NCBI GenBank assembly: GCA_015664885.1
Contig: DQPL01000095.1
Coordinates: forward strand, 1-40,897
Reading direction: 5' to 3'
DNA from: Gemmatimonadota bacterium
GTDB taxonomy: Bacteria; Gemmatimonadota; Gemmatimonadetes; Longimicrobiales; Gaopeijiaceae
Length of the DNA stretch: 40,897 nucleotides
In this document: in pieces, positions 17,065 to 25,075 of the stretch
How positions within the stretch are numbered: position 1 is the first letter of the stretch
Layout of the letters: every line of letters begins with the position of its first letter
Made by a program: the position numbers and the translations under genes
Notes under the pieces: generated by a model
What the model was told of the DNA's origin: nothing
Database searches by the model: none
What the model saw: only the letters and a program-made list of their open reading frames with translations

Positions 17065-18015
17065 TCACGCTGCCTGACGTCTCCACATCCGTAGCGACTC
17101 GAGCGCCAACCCCGTTCCCGCCAACGGCACCAAATAGGCGACGTGGCTCAAGAACGCCACGGCCAACGCCAGATCCGCATCGATGCCCGCCGTGCGCAGC
17201 ACCAGAAAGAGGCTGCCTTCGTATACGCCCAGGTTCGCCGGGGTTATCGAGACCAAGGTGCTGAAGTTCACGGCCAGCAGCGCCGCGACCACGTGCCACG
17301 GGAGCAGGTCGACGCCCAGCGCCAACGCGACCGCCGCAATCCCCAACCCCTCTGCGACTTTTTGCAGGATCGACAAGCCGACTCCCGCGCTGAACCTTCC
17401 GGGGCGCCGGATCGCATCGAGACGATGCACCGTATCCGCTACCAAGCGCAGGACGGCGCCCCTCCACCCTCGCCACCGGTCGGCGAACTGCTCCAGCACA
17501 TGCTCCCTGCGCGCGAGCACGGCGCAGCCGAGAGCCAAAGCCGGTGCACCCACCATGATGGTGAGTCCCGCGCCCCGGTACTCGAAGCCTGGAACCAAAA
17601 CGGCCGCGAGCACCACAAGGGTCCACTTCGCCAGCCCTTCGGCGATCTGATCGAGAATCATGACGGACGTAGCTCCGGCGGGCCCCAGACCTGCGCGCGT
17701 CGATAGCAGGTGAATCCCTGCGGCATGGCCGGCGAGCAAAGGACCGCCATTGGAGGCCGTACTCATCACGGCGACGATGGAGAACACCTTCGCTGGCGAG
17801 ACGCGACCTCCCTTGGGTAAGAAGAGCAGCCAGGTGGCGGCAGCAAGCACCAGGATGCACGCGTTGGCCAGTACGGCGAGCGTCAGCCAGCCGTAGTGGG
17901 CGGCGGCGGCCTCTTGCAGCACCCGTGTCCAATCCAAGCTCGTGACGGCCACGACGACGAACACGACAAGCATCAGCCAGCCTAACCACGCGCGCCAGTG
18001 GCGTCCCGTCAGCAT
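17065..18015 (-). CDS. Lysylphosphatidylglycerol synthase TM / AglD-type membrane protein
   Basis: 316-aa integral membrane protein of the UPF0104 / LPG_synthase_TM family, the membrane half of MprF-type enzymes and of AglD. About eight hydrophobic segments are visible. The family signatures are SIVAVMSTASNGGPLLAGHA near the N-terminal third and STLVSITPANLGVYEGSLFL near the C-terminus. The C-terminal aminoacyl-transferase domain of MprF is absent, as in most stand-alone members, which take part in glycolipid or lipid-linked sugar transfer. ATG start with GAAGGG upstream. It begins 13 nt after the PAP2 phosphatase gene on the same strand and ends 6 nt from the convergent HAD-IB gene. Confidence 0.85.
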   Translation of the reverse strand: MLTGRHWRAWLGWLMLVVFVVVAVTSLDWTRVLQEAAAAHYGWLTLAVLANACILVLAAATWLLFLPKGGRVSPAKVFSIVAVMSTASNGGPLLAGHAAGIHLLSTRAGLGPAGATSVMILDQIAEGLAKWTLVVLAAVLVPGFEYRGAGLTIMVGAPALALGCAVLARREHVLEQFADRWRGWRGAVLRLVADTVHRLDAIRRPGRFSAGVGLSILQKVAEGLGIAAVALALGVDLLPWHVVAALLAVNFSTLVSITPANLGVYEGSLFLVLRTAGIDADLALAVAFLSHVAYLVPLAGTGLALESLRMWRRQAA

Positions 18016-18028
18016 CGCGCGCGGCCCT

Positions 18029-18913
18029 TCACGTTCCGTGGGACCGACCGGCGTGCAGTCTCAGTGCTACACGCGCGGCGAGCAATCCCACCAGCGCGCC
18101 CACCGCCATGTCCACCGCATAATGGAAGCCGCCATACACGGCCCCCAGCCCCACACCCAGCGTACACAAGGTCAAAAGAATGCCCAGCTTGGTCTGGAAT
18201 CGGAGGGCGAGAAGAGCCTGCGCTGTCATGAGCGCCATGTGGGAGCTCGGGAACGCAGCGCCGCGCGACGATCCGCTTTCGAGAATCAGGAGGGTGAGAC
18301 GTCGCATGGGCCCATCGGGCACGCCCTCAGGAGGACCAAAATAGCGGGGGCCTTGAACCGGAAAGACCGCGAATACCAGATAACACGCGACCGCGGCGAT
18401 GAGCGCACCCAATACGGTGGTTGTCGCTTCCGGCATCCTCCCGCGCAAAGCCAGCACGATGGGCGGGACGTATATGGCGGGGTAGAAGCTGAGATAGGTG
18501 AGGTGGAGAGGCTCGCTCAACCAGAGCCAGGGGAACCGCGCAGCCAACTCTCGCGACGGGTCGAAGCCGGTAAGGGCGAGTTCCCAAGTCTGAACCAGGG
18601 GATCTCGGTACCCCTCGGCCAAGGCCTGATTGAGCCATGGGAGCTCGGAATAGGCAATCGGAATCGCCAACAGCGCGAGCACCACCGTGAGGCGCTGGTC
18701 CGGATCCCTGCGGCTGGCCCACCAGAGCCCGCCGCCGGCAACCGCCAGGTGAACCGGCGCGACGAACCAACCGCTCGATGCCCCCCCACTCAAGAGCCCG
18801 CCCAGGAGCAAGGGAAAAGTCACGGCAAGATAGAGTCCGAGGACCCCGATTGGATTGCGAACCAGGGATCTCAACAAGGCACGGAGGCAAATGCGGTGGT
18901 AGGGACCGGTCAA
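18029..18913 (-). CDS. PAP2-superfamily membrane phosphatase
   Basis: 294-aa multi-pass membrane protein with the PAP2 phosphatase core. FPVQGPRYFGPP (184-195) stands at the first motif, FPSSHMALM with H225 is the second, and VYGGFHYAVD with H264 and D268 is the third. H264 is the expected nucleophile. The FPVQGPRY form resembles the branch that includes inositol-phosphorylceramide synthase-like proteins. It may therefore be a phosphotransferase or a lipid-phosphate phosphatase. The start is a TTG at 18913 with a weak GTAGGA, and the true start could lie slightly downstream. It is followed 13 nt later by the AglD-like gene, and is divergent from the GT4 gene. Confidence 0.82.
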   Translation of the reverse strand: MTGPYHRICLRALLRSLVRNPIGVLGLYLAVTFPLLLGGLLSGGASSGWFVAPVHLAVAGGGLWWASRRDPDQRLTVVLALLAIPIAYSELPWLNQALAEGYRDPLVQTWELALTGFDPSRELAARFPWLWLSEPLHLTYLSFYPAIYVPPIVLALRGRMPEATTTVLGALIAAVACYLVFAVFPVQGPRYFGPPEGVPDGPMRRLTLLILESGSSRGAAFPSSHMALMTAQALLALRFQTKLGILLTLCTLGVGLGAVYGGFHYAVDMAVGALVGLLAARVALRLHAGRSHGT

Positions 18914-18999
18914 TCCTACGGAGGATGCGCCAGGAATTCCACTTTCCGTGCCGCGCTCGAGGCCGTTGCTGCTCCCCCGGACTCGTTCCAGCTTTGGAG

Positions 19000-20127
19000 A
19001 TGAGAATTGCCCTCGTCACCGACTGGTTCCACCCACGGGTGGGCGGCATCGAGAAGCACGTGCTCTCGCTCGCCCTCCGTCTTCGTGCGCGTGGCCATGA
19101 TGCCAGAGTAATCACGCCCTGGCCCGGACCCGACACCGTGAGCGGCATTCCCGTGGAACGAATCCGCGTTCGACTCGTGCCCGGTCTAGGCGTTTCGCTG
19201 AACCCGTGGCGATTAGCGCGACGACTACGTCGCGTGCTCGAGGCCGGCGAATTCGACGTGATCCATGGCCACCTGAGTTTCGGCTCCACGGCGAGTATGG
19301 TCGCAGTGTATTTGGGTTCGAAGGCATCCATTCCGGTGCTGACGACGTTGCACTCGGTTTTCCGACGTCTTGGCTGGGTCTACGTCCTGGCTCAGCCGAT
19401 TTTGCGCTGGCGACAGTGGCGGTTCCGGGCCACCGCCGTCAGTGAGGTAGTATCTGAGGACGTTCGCTGGCTGGCCCCAGGCCGCCCGATCGAGCTACTG
19501 CAGAACGCAATCGACCCGGCAGAGTGGACGATCCAGCGAGGCTCGCCTGAATCAGGTCGGCTCAGGCTGGTCGCGGCAAGCCGCCTCCAGCGCCGAAAGC
19601 GTGTGGATGCGCTGCTCAGGATCTTCGCCAGACTTCGTGAAGAGGTCGGACCTACCGTCGAGGTCACGCTCGAGATCATCGGGGACGGTCCCGACCGTAG
19701 CAAGCTAGAGAGGCTATGCAACAGCCTGTCGGTGGGTGATTCAGTCCGCTTCCTGGGCAACGGCACCGCCGAGGACGTGCGCGCCCTCTTGTCCCGAGGC
19801 GATGTCTTCGCCAATGCCTGCGTGCTGGAGTCCTTCGGCCTCGCCGCTCTAGAGGCCCTGAGCTGCGGGATCCCCGTCGTGGCCCGCTCGGAAGGTGGAG
19901 TGGGGTCGTTTATCGCGCACGGGGAAAACGGAGTCCTGTTGGCATCGGACTCCGAAATGCTATCCGCGCTGGTAGAGTTGGCTACGAGCCCAGAGGCGCT
20001 CGCTCGGCTGCGAACCGGTGCATCTGCGGGGATCCCGGCAGCCAACACGTGGGACACGCTGCTGGACCGGCACTTGGAAATCTATCGAGAGCTGATGGAG
20101 CCTACGCCGGTCGGTTACACGCCGTAG
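19000..20127 (+). CDS. GT4 family glycosyltransferase
   Basis: Retaining GT-B glycosyltransferase of 375 aa. The N-terminal Rossmann half begins MRIALVTDWFHPRVGGIEKH, a typical GT4 acceptor-side start. The C-terminal donor-binding half has VAASRLQRRKRVD, IIGDGPDRSKLERL and the EX7E motif ESFGLAALEALSCG. The overall pattern is close to the mannosyltransferases that build phosphatidylinositol mannosides and similar glycolipids, but the donor cannot be read from sequence. The ATG at 19000 is chosen because the fold begins there; GGAG lies immediately before it, closer than usual. It diverges from the PAP2/AglD-like pair. Its last 13 nt overlap the convergent EF-hand gene. Confidence 0.88.
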   Translation: MRIALVTDWFHPRVGGIEKHVLSLALRLRARGHDARVITPWPGPDTVSGIPVERIRVRLVPGLGVSLNPWRLARRLRRVLEAGEFDVIHGHLSFGSTASMVAVYLGSKASIPVLTTLHSVFRRLGWVYVLAQPILRWRQWRFRATAVSEVVSEDVRWLAPGRPIELLQNAIDPAEWTIQRGSPESGRLRLVAASRLQRRKRVDALLRIFARLREEVGPTVEVTLEIIGDGPDRSKLERLCNSLSVGDSVRFLGNGTAEDVRALLSRGDVFANACVLESFGLAALEALSCGIPVVARSEGGVGSFIAHGENGVLLASDSEMLSALVELATSPEALARLRTGASAGIPAANTWDTLLDRHLEIYRELMEPTPVGYTP

Positions 20128-20696
20128 GGCCTGAAAAGCATGTTTCCCGCCGACCCGGGGTCGTCGCTCCGGTAGAACTGGCGACCTATTTCCAGCAGCT
20201 CCTCGCGGTTGATGATGCCGTCGCTGTTCGTATCCAGTTCCACGAAGATGCTGCGCGCCAGATTCGCGCCTAGCCCGAACACACCATAAAAGTCCACGAA
20301 CTCGTCGGGACCGATCTCGCCGTCCTCGTCGGTATCGAACACCGTAAAGAGATGGTTCGTGATGGCCTCGACCTCGGCTTCGTAGCGCTCGTCGTCCTCG
20401 AGCGCGACCTGCCACTAGGCGAGCCACTCGTCCAAGTCGATGCCCCCGGACTGGTCGGTGTCCGCGGAAGAGCTCAGTGCGCCCCAGAAGGCCATGAACG
20501 CATACCGGAGCCCGTGATCGGCAAAAGAGCCCACGGGCGCTCCCCTCAGGATGCGCACGTTCTCAATCACGCGTTCGAAATCCGCGGCCGCGATCTCGCC
20601 ATCGTCGTCGATGTCGTAGAGCTGGAAATAGCGCGTCAGCTTCTTTCCTTGGAGCTCACTAAGCATCGGGACTCTCGGGACGAAGGCGTTCACCAT
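20115..20696 (-). pseudogene. Four-EF-hand calcium-binding protein interrupted by an in-frame TAG
   Basis: One reading frame of 193 codons contains four EF-hand loops: DIDDDGEIAAAD, DTDQSGGIDLDE, DTDEDGEIGPDE and DTNSDGIINREE. The last three have canonical ligands at 1, 3, 5 and 12; the first ends in D instead of E. A TAG at 20415-20417 cuts the frame after DLDEWLA. The frame then continues without shift as WQVALEDDERYEAEVEAITN into EF-hand 3. The helix between loops 2 and 3 is therefore intact on both sides and only one codon is lost. The size and 2+2 spacing match calerythrin-like bacterial calcium sensors. If not read through, only the N-terminal 93 residues are made. No signal peptide is seen. 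Base substitution or sequencing error is the simplest cause. Confidence 0.8.
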
Positions 20697-20729
20697 CTTT
20701 CGCGGGCGAAGTCCCCAACATAGACGTCG

Positions 20730-22328
20730 CTACCCCAACCGCACTACCACCGCTTTGGAGACCTCGTCGAGCTGCAACAGTGCGGCTCGCACCGCCGCAT
20801 CGACGTCTCCATCCACGGCCACGGCTGCCAAGGCATCGCCTCCCTTCGCCTGACGGGCCTGGTGGTACTCGGCAATGTTGATCTGGTGATCCCCAAGCAG
20901 CGTCCCCACACGCCCGATTACGCCCGGCACGTCGTGGTTTCTGAGCACTATGAGGGTCCCCGCGGGCACGATATCAACGTGAAAATCACCGATGCGCACG
21001 ATCCGCGAGTGCGTTTCTCCCAGCAATGCCCCTGCGAAGCGCAGGTCGCCTCGCTCCGCCTTGACCACGATTTCGACGAATTCCGTGTAGTCGGTGTGAC
21101 GCGTCAGCTGAGCCCTCGAGACACCGATGCCGCGCTGCTGCGCCATGTGCGCTGCGCTGACGAAGTTGACCTGGTCCTCCCCGAGGATGTTTTCGAGCAA
21201 GCCCATGAGCACGTAAGCGGACAACGGCCGTAACGCCTCATCGGACTCTCCGGCGTACCGAATCTCGATGCCCTCGAGGCCGCCTCGCGCGAGCGCACAC
21301 CCCAGTCGCCCGAGTCGCCGCCCCAGATCGAAGAGCGGTGCCAGCGCTCTGAGCGCCTCACCGCTGATCGCCGGGGCGTTGAGCGCCCGGGTGAGGTCCC
21401 CTTCGGCAAGCGCGGCTCGAACCGCCTCCCCAATCTCGGTCGCCACGAGCTCCTGAGCCTCGGTGGTCGATGCACCCAAATGCGGGGTCAGCACTAGGTT
21501 GGGCGCATCGCGCAACAGGCTCCCTTCCTCCAACGGCTCGTTACCGTATACATCGAGGGCGGCACCCCCCATGTGTCCCTCGACGAGCGACGTCGCGAGC
21601 GCGGCCTCGTCCACGACGCCGCCGCGCGCCACGTTGACCAGGAACGCCCCCTTCTTCATGCGCGACAGCGCAGAGGCGTCGATCATACCGCGGGTTTCGT
21701 CCGTGAGTGGGACGTGCAGTGAAAGTATGTCCGCTCCCTCAATGACTTCGTCGAGCGTCGCGCGTTCAACCCTCAGCTCCTCGGCGCGCTCGTCTGTGAG
21801 GTAGGGGTCGTATGCGATCACCCGCATCCCGAACGCTCGACACCGTTTCGCAACCTCGCCACCGATACGGCCCGCGCCGACGAGTCCGAGAATTCTCCCC
21901 CGCAGCTCCGCTCCTTTGAAGCGAGACCGCGCCCACTCGCCTCGGCGAACCGAGGCATCAGCTTCCACGACCCGGCGCACCATGGAGAGGATCAGCGCCA
22001 ACGTGAGTTCCGCTGCGGACACCGTGTTGCCCGCCGGCGCGTTGAGCACCGCGACGCCGCGGGCCGTCGCTGCCTCCAAGTCGATATTGTCGACACCGAC
22101 GCCAGCGCGTCCGACGACGCGCAGCTCGGTCGCCTTCTCGAGCATCTCCGCGTGCACCTTCGTGGCGCTGCGCACGATAAGCCCGTGGACCGTAGGCAAC
22201 GCCTCGTTGAACGCGGGTTCAGACGAATCGTCGATCTTGATCAACTCGAATCTCGAGTCGCCCCGCAGCGGCTCGAGGCCGCTGTCCGAGATCTTGTCCG
22301 TGATCAGGACTCTGAACTCGGTACTCAT
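20730..22328 (-). CDS. serA: D-3-phosphoglycerate dehydrogenase
   Basis: First enzyme of serine biosynthesis: oxidises 3-phosphoglycerate to 3-phosphohydroxypyruvate with NAD. 532 aa is the length of the long, type I form. GGAGGTG lies 6 nt before the ATG at 22328. The NAD-binding motif is GLVGAGRIGGEVAKRC. The catalytic arginine lies in VNVARGGVVDE, the glutamate in DVYGNEPLEEGSLL, and the histidine in LTPHLGAST. The intervening ASB domain and a C-terminal ACT domain (GVIGRVGTLLGDHQINIAEY) follow, so feedback control by serine is possible. Its ATG overlaps the TGA of the aminotransferase gene upstream (ATGA), giving a two-gene serine operon. Confidence 0.95.
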   Translation of the reverse strand: MSTEFRVLITDKISDSGLEPLRGDSRFELIKIDDSSEPAFNEALPTVHGLIVRSATKVHAEMLEKATELRVVGRAGVGVDNIDLEAATARGVAVLNAPAGNTVSAAELTLALILSMVRRVVEADASVRRGEWARSRFKGAELRGRILGLVGAGRIGGEVAKRCRAFGMRVIAYDPYLTDERAEELRVERATLDEVIEGADILSLHVPLTDETRGMIDASALSRMKKGAFLVNVARGGVVDEAALATSLVEGHMGGAALDVYGNEPLEEGSLLRDAPNLVLTPHLGASTTEAQELVATEIGEAVRAALAEGDLTRALNAPAISGEALRALAPLFDLGRRLGRLGCALARGGLEGIEIRYAGESDEALRPLSAYVLMGLLENILGEDQVNFVSAAHMAQQRGIGVSRAQLTRHTDYTEFVEIVVKAERGDLRFAGALLGETHSRIVRIGDFHVDIVPAGTLIVLRNHDVPGVIGRVGTLLGDHQINIAEYHQARQAKGGDALAAVAVDGDVDAAVRAALLQLDEVSKAVVVRLG

Positions 22329-23437
22329 CGCATCACCTCCGCAAGGACATCGAGAAGCTCGTTTAACTCGTCCAGCGTGTGGTCGCCCATATGGCCGATG
22401 CGGATGCCGGTTTCCTTGAGCTTTCCGTAGCCGCCGCCAATAACCCAACCGCGCTCCTTCATCGCGCGCACGACGTTAGGCCCACTCAGGCTCTCGGGCA
22501 GAGACACCGCCGTTACGGTGGGCGACCGATGCCCGACGGGCGCCATGACCTGCAACTGGACGCCGTCAGCGCGCATGCCGTCGACCCAGGCATGGGTCCG
22601 CTCCGCCATGGCCGAGTGGCGTGCCCACCTGCCCTCGATGGTCTCGTCGGCGATGCGCGCGAGCTGAACCTGAAGCGCATACATGGTCGAGAGCGCGGGC
22701 GTGGTTGGCGTCTGAAATTTCTCGAGGTTCTTCGCGAACGCGACCAGGTCGAAGTATTGACCCTTGCCGGTGATCGAGGCCGAACGCTCCATCATCGCCT
22801 CGGACGCCACCGCGAACGAAAGCCCGGGTGGCAGTGCCAGCGCCTTTTGGGACCCCGTCAATACGAAGTCCAAGGCCCATGCATCGGTGAGCAGCTCGGC
22901 GCCCCCGCACCCGGTGACCGAGTCGACCAGCAGAAGCGTGTCGGCGTGCTGCGCGACGACGCTCGAGATCGCGGGCAGGTCGTTGAGCACCCCCGTCGAC
23001 GTCTCGGAATGAACAACGGTCACCGCATGGTACGCGCCGGCCGCTAGCGCGGAAGCCACCACCGCCGGGTCGTGCGCCTCGCCCCAGGGAACCGCTACCT
23101 CGTCGACCTCGAGAGCGCACGCGCGCGCGATGTCGCCAAAGCGGTGGCTGAACGCTCCATTCACGAGGGAGAGCACCTTGCCCGACGCGCCGTTGCGGAC
23201 TGCGGCCTCCATGAGACCAGAGGCCGAAGAGCTCGAAATGAAGACCGGGCGGTCGGTGACGAAGACCTTCTTGAGGCCCTGCTGAAGCTCGCTCACGAAC
23301 TCCTGGATGAGCGAGCCGCGATGCCCGATCATCGCGCGCGTCTGAGCTTCCAGAACCTCCGGTCGGACTTCGGTCGGACCGGGCAAGAAAAAGCGACCGA
23401 AGGGCGTGTTCTCCCCCTCGAGATGATGCTGGCCCAC
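22325..23437 (-). CDS. Class V aminotransferase, probable phosphoserine/serine aminotransferase
   Basis: 370-aa PLP enzyme of the alanine-glyoxylate/serine-pyruvate aminotransferase group (class V). Visible are the substrate loop FFLPGPTEVRPEV, GHRGSLIQEF, SSSSASGLMEAAV, the PLP aspartate in LLLVDSVTG and the Schiff-base lysine in TGSQKALALPPG. The start is GTG 23437 with GGAG 9 nt upstream; longer in-frame extensions have no similarity. The gene overlaps serA by ATGA. In several archaea and bacteria without classical SerC, this type of aminotransferase next to serA makes phosphoserine. That is the most likely role here, by context. The alternative is serine-glyoxylate or alanine-glyoxylate transamination. 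Confidence 0.87.
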   Translation of the reverse strand: MGQHHLEGENTPFGRFFLPGPTEVRPEVLEAQTRAMIGHRGSLIQEFVSELQQGLKKVFVTDRPVFISSSSASGLMEAAVRNGASGKVLSLVNGAFSHRFGDIARACALEVDEVAVPWGEAHDPAVVASALAAGAYHAVTVVHSETSTGVLNDLPAISSVVAQHADTLLLVDSVTGCGGAELLTDAWALDFVLTGSQKALALPPGLSFAVASEAMMERSASITGKGQYFDLVAFAKNLEKFQTPTTPALSTMYALQVQLARIADETIEGRWARHSAMAERTHAWVDGMRADGVQLQVMAPVGHRSPTVTAVSLPESLSGPNVVRAMKERGWVIGGGYGKLKETGIRIGHMGDHTLDELNELLDVLAEVMR

Positions 23438-23608
23438 GTGTGCAGTCTCCGAGCGCGCCAGCGCCGGTGGTCGGTTGGGGGGGGGTCGTGTCGGCCAGCA
23501 ACATAACCCAGACCGGTCGCCACTTGTACGGGACGCGCGCGCGCCCAACACTCCAGTCACACCTCACATTCTTGCGGACCGTCCCCCATGCGTGGGAGGA
23601 CTACGGCC
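23438..23608. promoter_or_regulatory. Divergent intergenic region with G9 run and CG repeat
   Basis: 171 bases between the serine operon (minus) and the kinase remnant (plus). Contains a run of nine G at 23477-23485, and an alternating CG stretch around 23538-23549. Both promoters must lie here. The G9 run is a site where length variation or sequencing error would be expected. No clear -35/-10 pair was chosen. Confidence 0.4.
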
Positions 23609-24040
23609 ATGTCACTCAACGTCGACCTACTGGCCATCGAAGCGCTCACGCTGGGCGGTCTTGCCGTCGCTTTACACGCTTCGAGCCACCGGTACGGACT
23701 CGCCCCCCTGCTCGTGTTCATCACCGGGCTGGTGGCCGTTCTGCACGCGATGGGAGCCAACCCGATCTTGATCGACGCATGGGGGACGCGCCTGGTCGTC
23801 ACCGACTCCGTCATCGTGCCGGTGATTCTGGCGAGCGTGCTCATGCTCTACGACATACAGGGCACGGCCGTCGAGCGCGTCACGATTCTCGGGGTCGTGG
23901 GGGTCAGCGTGCTCGTACTGTCGTTGCAGCTGCTGCTGCCGATCCACCTCGCCCTGCCGGGAGGCTTCAATAGCCTTGGGCTGCCCGCCGACAGTCCGGT
24001 GGGGCCGTACACCTGCTCTCGCAACCTGGCGAGGGCCTGA
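23609..24040 (+). pseudogene. N-terminal membrane sensor of a deleted hybrid histidine kinase
   Basis: ATG 23609 has GGAGG 9 nt upstream. About five to six hydrophobic segments follow (for example LLVFITGLVAVLHAM, SVIVPVILASVLMLY, ILGVVGVSVLVLSLQLLL), ending PGGFNSLGLPADSPVG. This is the kind of membrane sensor that precedes PAS and kinase domains. From about 23992 a different frame carries the end of a histidine-kinase ATPase domain, so the membrane frame runs out of register and stops at 24040 in nonsense (PYTCSRNLARA). Everything between the membrane part and the last part of the ATPase domain is missing. It is probably not functional as a kinase, though a small membrane protein of 143 aa could be made. 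Confidence 0.6.
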
Positions 24041-24516
24041 CGGTTCGCCTACTTCTGCCTAGCGCGAATGCCACCACCGGGCAGCGCGCCGAGACCGAAC
24101 CGAGGCGTGAGGTGATGGGTGGCGGTGGCGAAACGATCCTGCTCGTGGAGGACGACCCCGGTGTTCGCCAGGTGATAGCCGCGACGCTCAGAAAGCTGGG
24201 GTACGAGGTGATCGAGACCGCGGAGGCGACGCCGGCACTGGACATGCTCGGCACGAGGGACGACATCGACCTCCTGCTCACGGACGTCGTGCTCGGGGGA
24301 GAGCTGAGCGGGCCAGAGCTGGCGAAAGCGGTAATCGATCGGCACCCCTCACTTCCGATCGTGTTCACATCGGGCTACTCGGTCGACGCGCCGCCCGACT
24401 TCATGGAATTGTCTCGGCACATTCCGCTATTGAAGAAGCCATTCCACCGCGCGGAGTTGGCTTCGTTGGTAGGCGAAAGTCTCGGGCAGAAACCGGTGCC
24501 TTCGAGCGCCACCTAG
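23992..24516 (+). CDS. Histidine-kinase ATPase tail plus receiver domain (orphan response regulator)
   Basis: One frame runs from about 23992: QSGGAVHLLSQPGEGLTVRL, the characteristic end of a HATPase_c domain, then a linker, then a complete receiver domain. The receiver has the acidic pair (LLVEDD), phospho-acceptor aspartate D57 (LLLTDVVLG, counted from ATG 24115), the conserved T/S in FTSGYS and lysine in LLKKPF. No start codon precedes the ATPase tail. GTG 24112/ATG 24115 follows GAGG closely, so a free 133-aa receiver may still be translated. Such receivers at the C-terminus of hybrid kinases normally work with the attached kinase, which is deleted here. The stop overlaps the convergent dCMP deaminase gene by 4 nt. 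Confidence 0.75.
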   Translation, partial: QSGGAVHLLSQPGEGLTVRLLLPSANATTGQRAETEPRREVMGGGGETILLVEDDPGVRQVIAATLRKLGYEVIETAEATPALDMLGTRDDIDLLLTDVVLGGELSGPELAKAVIDRHPSLPIVFTSGYSVDAPPDFMELSRHIPLLKKPFHRAELASLVGESLGQKPVPSSAT

Positions 24517-25031
24517 CGCCACTCGTCCTTCCACCGCGTGTAGTGCACCGCGACCAGGCCCGCCTGCTCCAGCACCTGCAAACCATCTTGGTTGCGGTAC
24601 GGATCGCGGTAGAACACATGAGAAACGTTCGCCTGCACGATCAGCTTCGCGCACATCTTACAAGGGCTCGCCGTGATGAACGCCACCTTGTCCCTCAGGT
24701 CACCGGGTGACTTCACCAGCGCGTTCATCTCGGAATGGATACAGCCGCACATTCCTACCTCATCCGAGTCACAGTGGTTCGGGAATCCTCGCGCGTTGCC
24801 GTTGTAGCCAATCGAGACGACGTGCTCGAGGTAGGCATCCGTCAGAACCGTGCCGACCCGCAGACGAGCGCACGTCGAGCGTTTCGCGAGCTCCTCGGCC
24901 ATGCGCATGTACACTTCGTACAGCGGAGGGCGCGTCACCTGCTCCACGGACGCGACGGAGTCCTCGGGCACTTCGACGACGTTGAGAGGATGCGTGTTCG
25001 CCGGTACCCAGTCCTTGAACATGATCGGCAT
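24513..25031 (-). CDS. dCMP deaminase family protein
   Basis: Zinc-dependent cytidine/deoxycytidylate deaminase fold of 172 aa, making dUMP from dCMP or a related deamination. The zinc site is complete: CIHSEMNAL supplies H99 and catalytic E101, and SPCKMCAK supplies C124 and C127. RSTCARLRVGTVLTD and GYNGNARGFPNHCD are family signatures for the nucleotide-binding site and second metal region. The first 30 residues are an extension before the domain. ATG 25031 is used; an internal ATG at 25022 is possible. It follows the spermidine-synthase-like gene by 44 nt on the same strand and is probably co-transcribed with it. Confidence 0.9.
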   Translation of the reverse strand: MPIMFKDWVPANTHPLNVVEVPEDSVASVEQVTRPPLYEVYMRMAEELAKRSTCARLRVGTVLTDAYLEHVVSIGYNGNARGFPNHCDSDEVGMCGCIHSEMNALVKSPGDLRDKVAFITASPCKMCAKLIVQANVSHVFYRDPYRNQDGLQVLEQAGLVAVHYTRWKDEWR

Positions 25032-25075
25032 CTAGTGCCCCGCGTCAGGAGTTCGGCGCAGAACCGAACACCAAG

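Noticed and set aside
17942-19003. Long + strand open frame (353 codons)
   Set aside because: It is antisense to the AglD-like and PAP2 genes, which have clear membrane segments and catalytic motifs.
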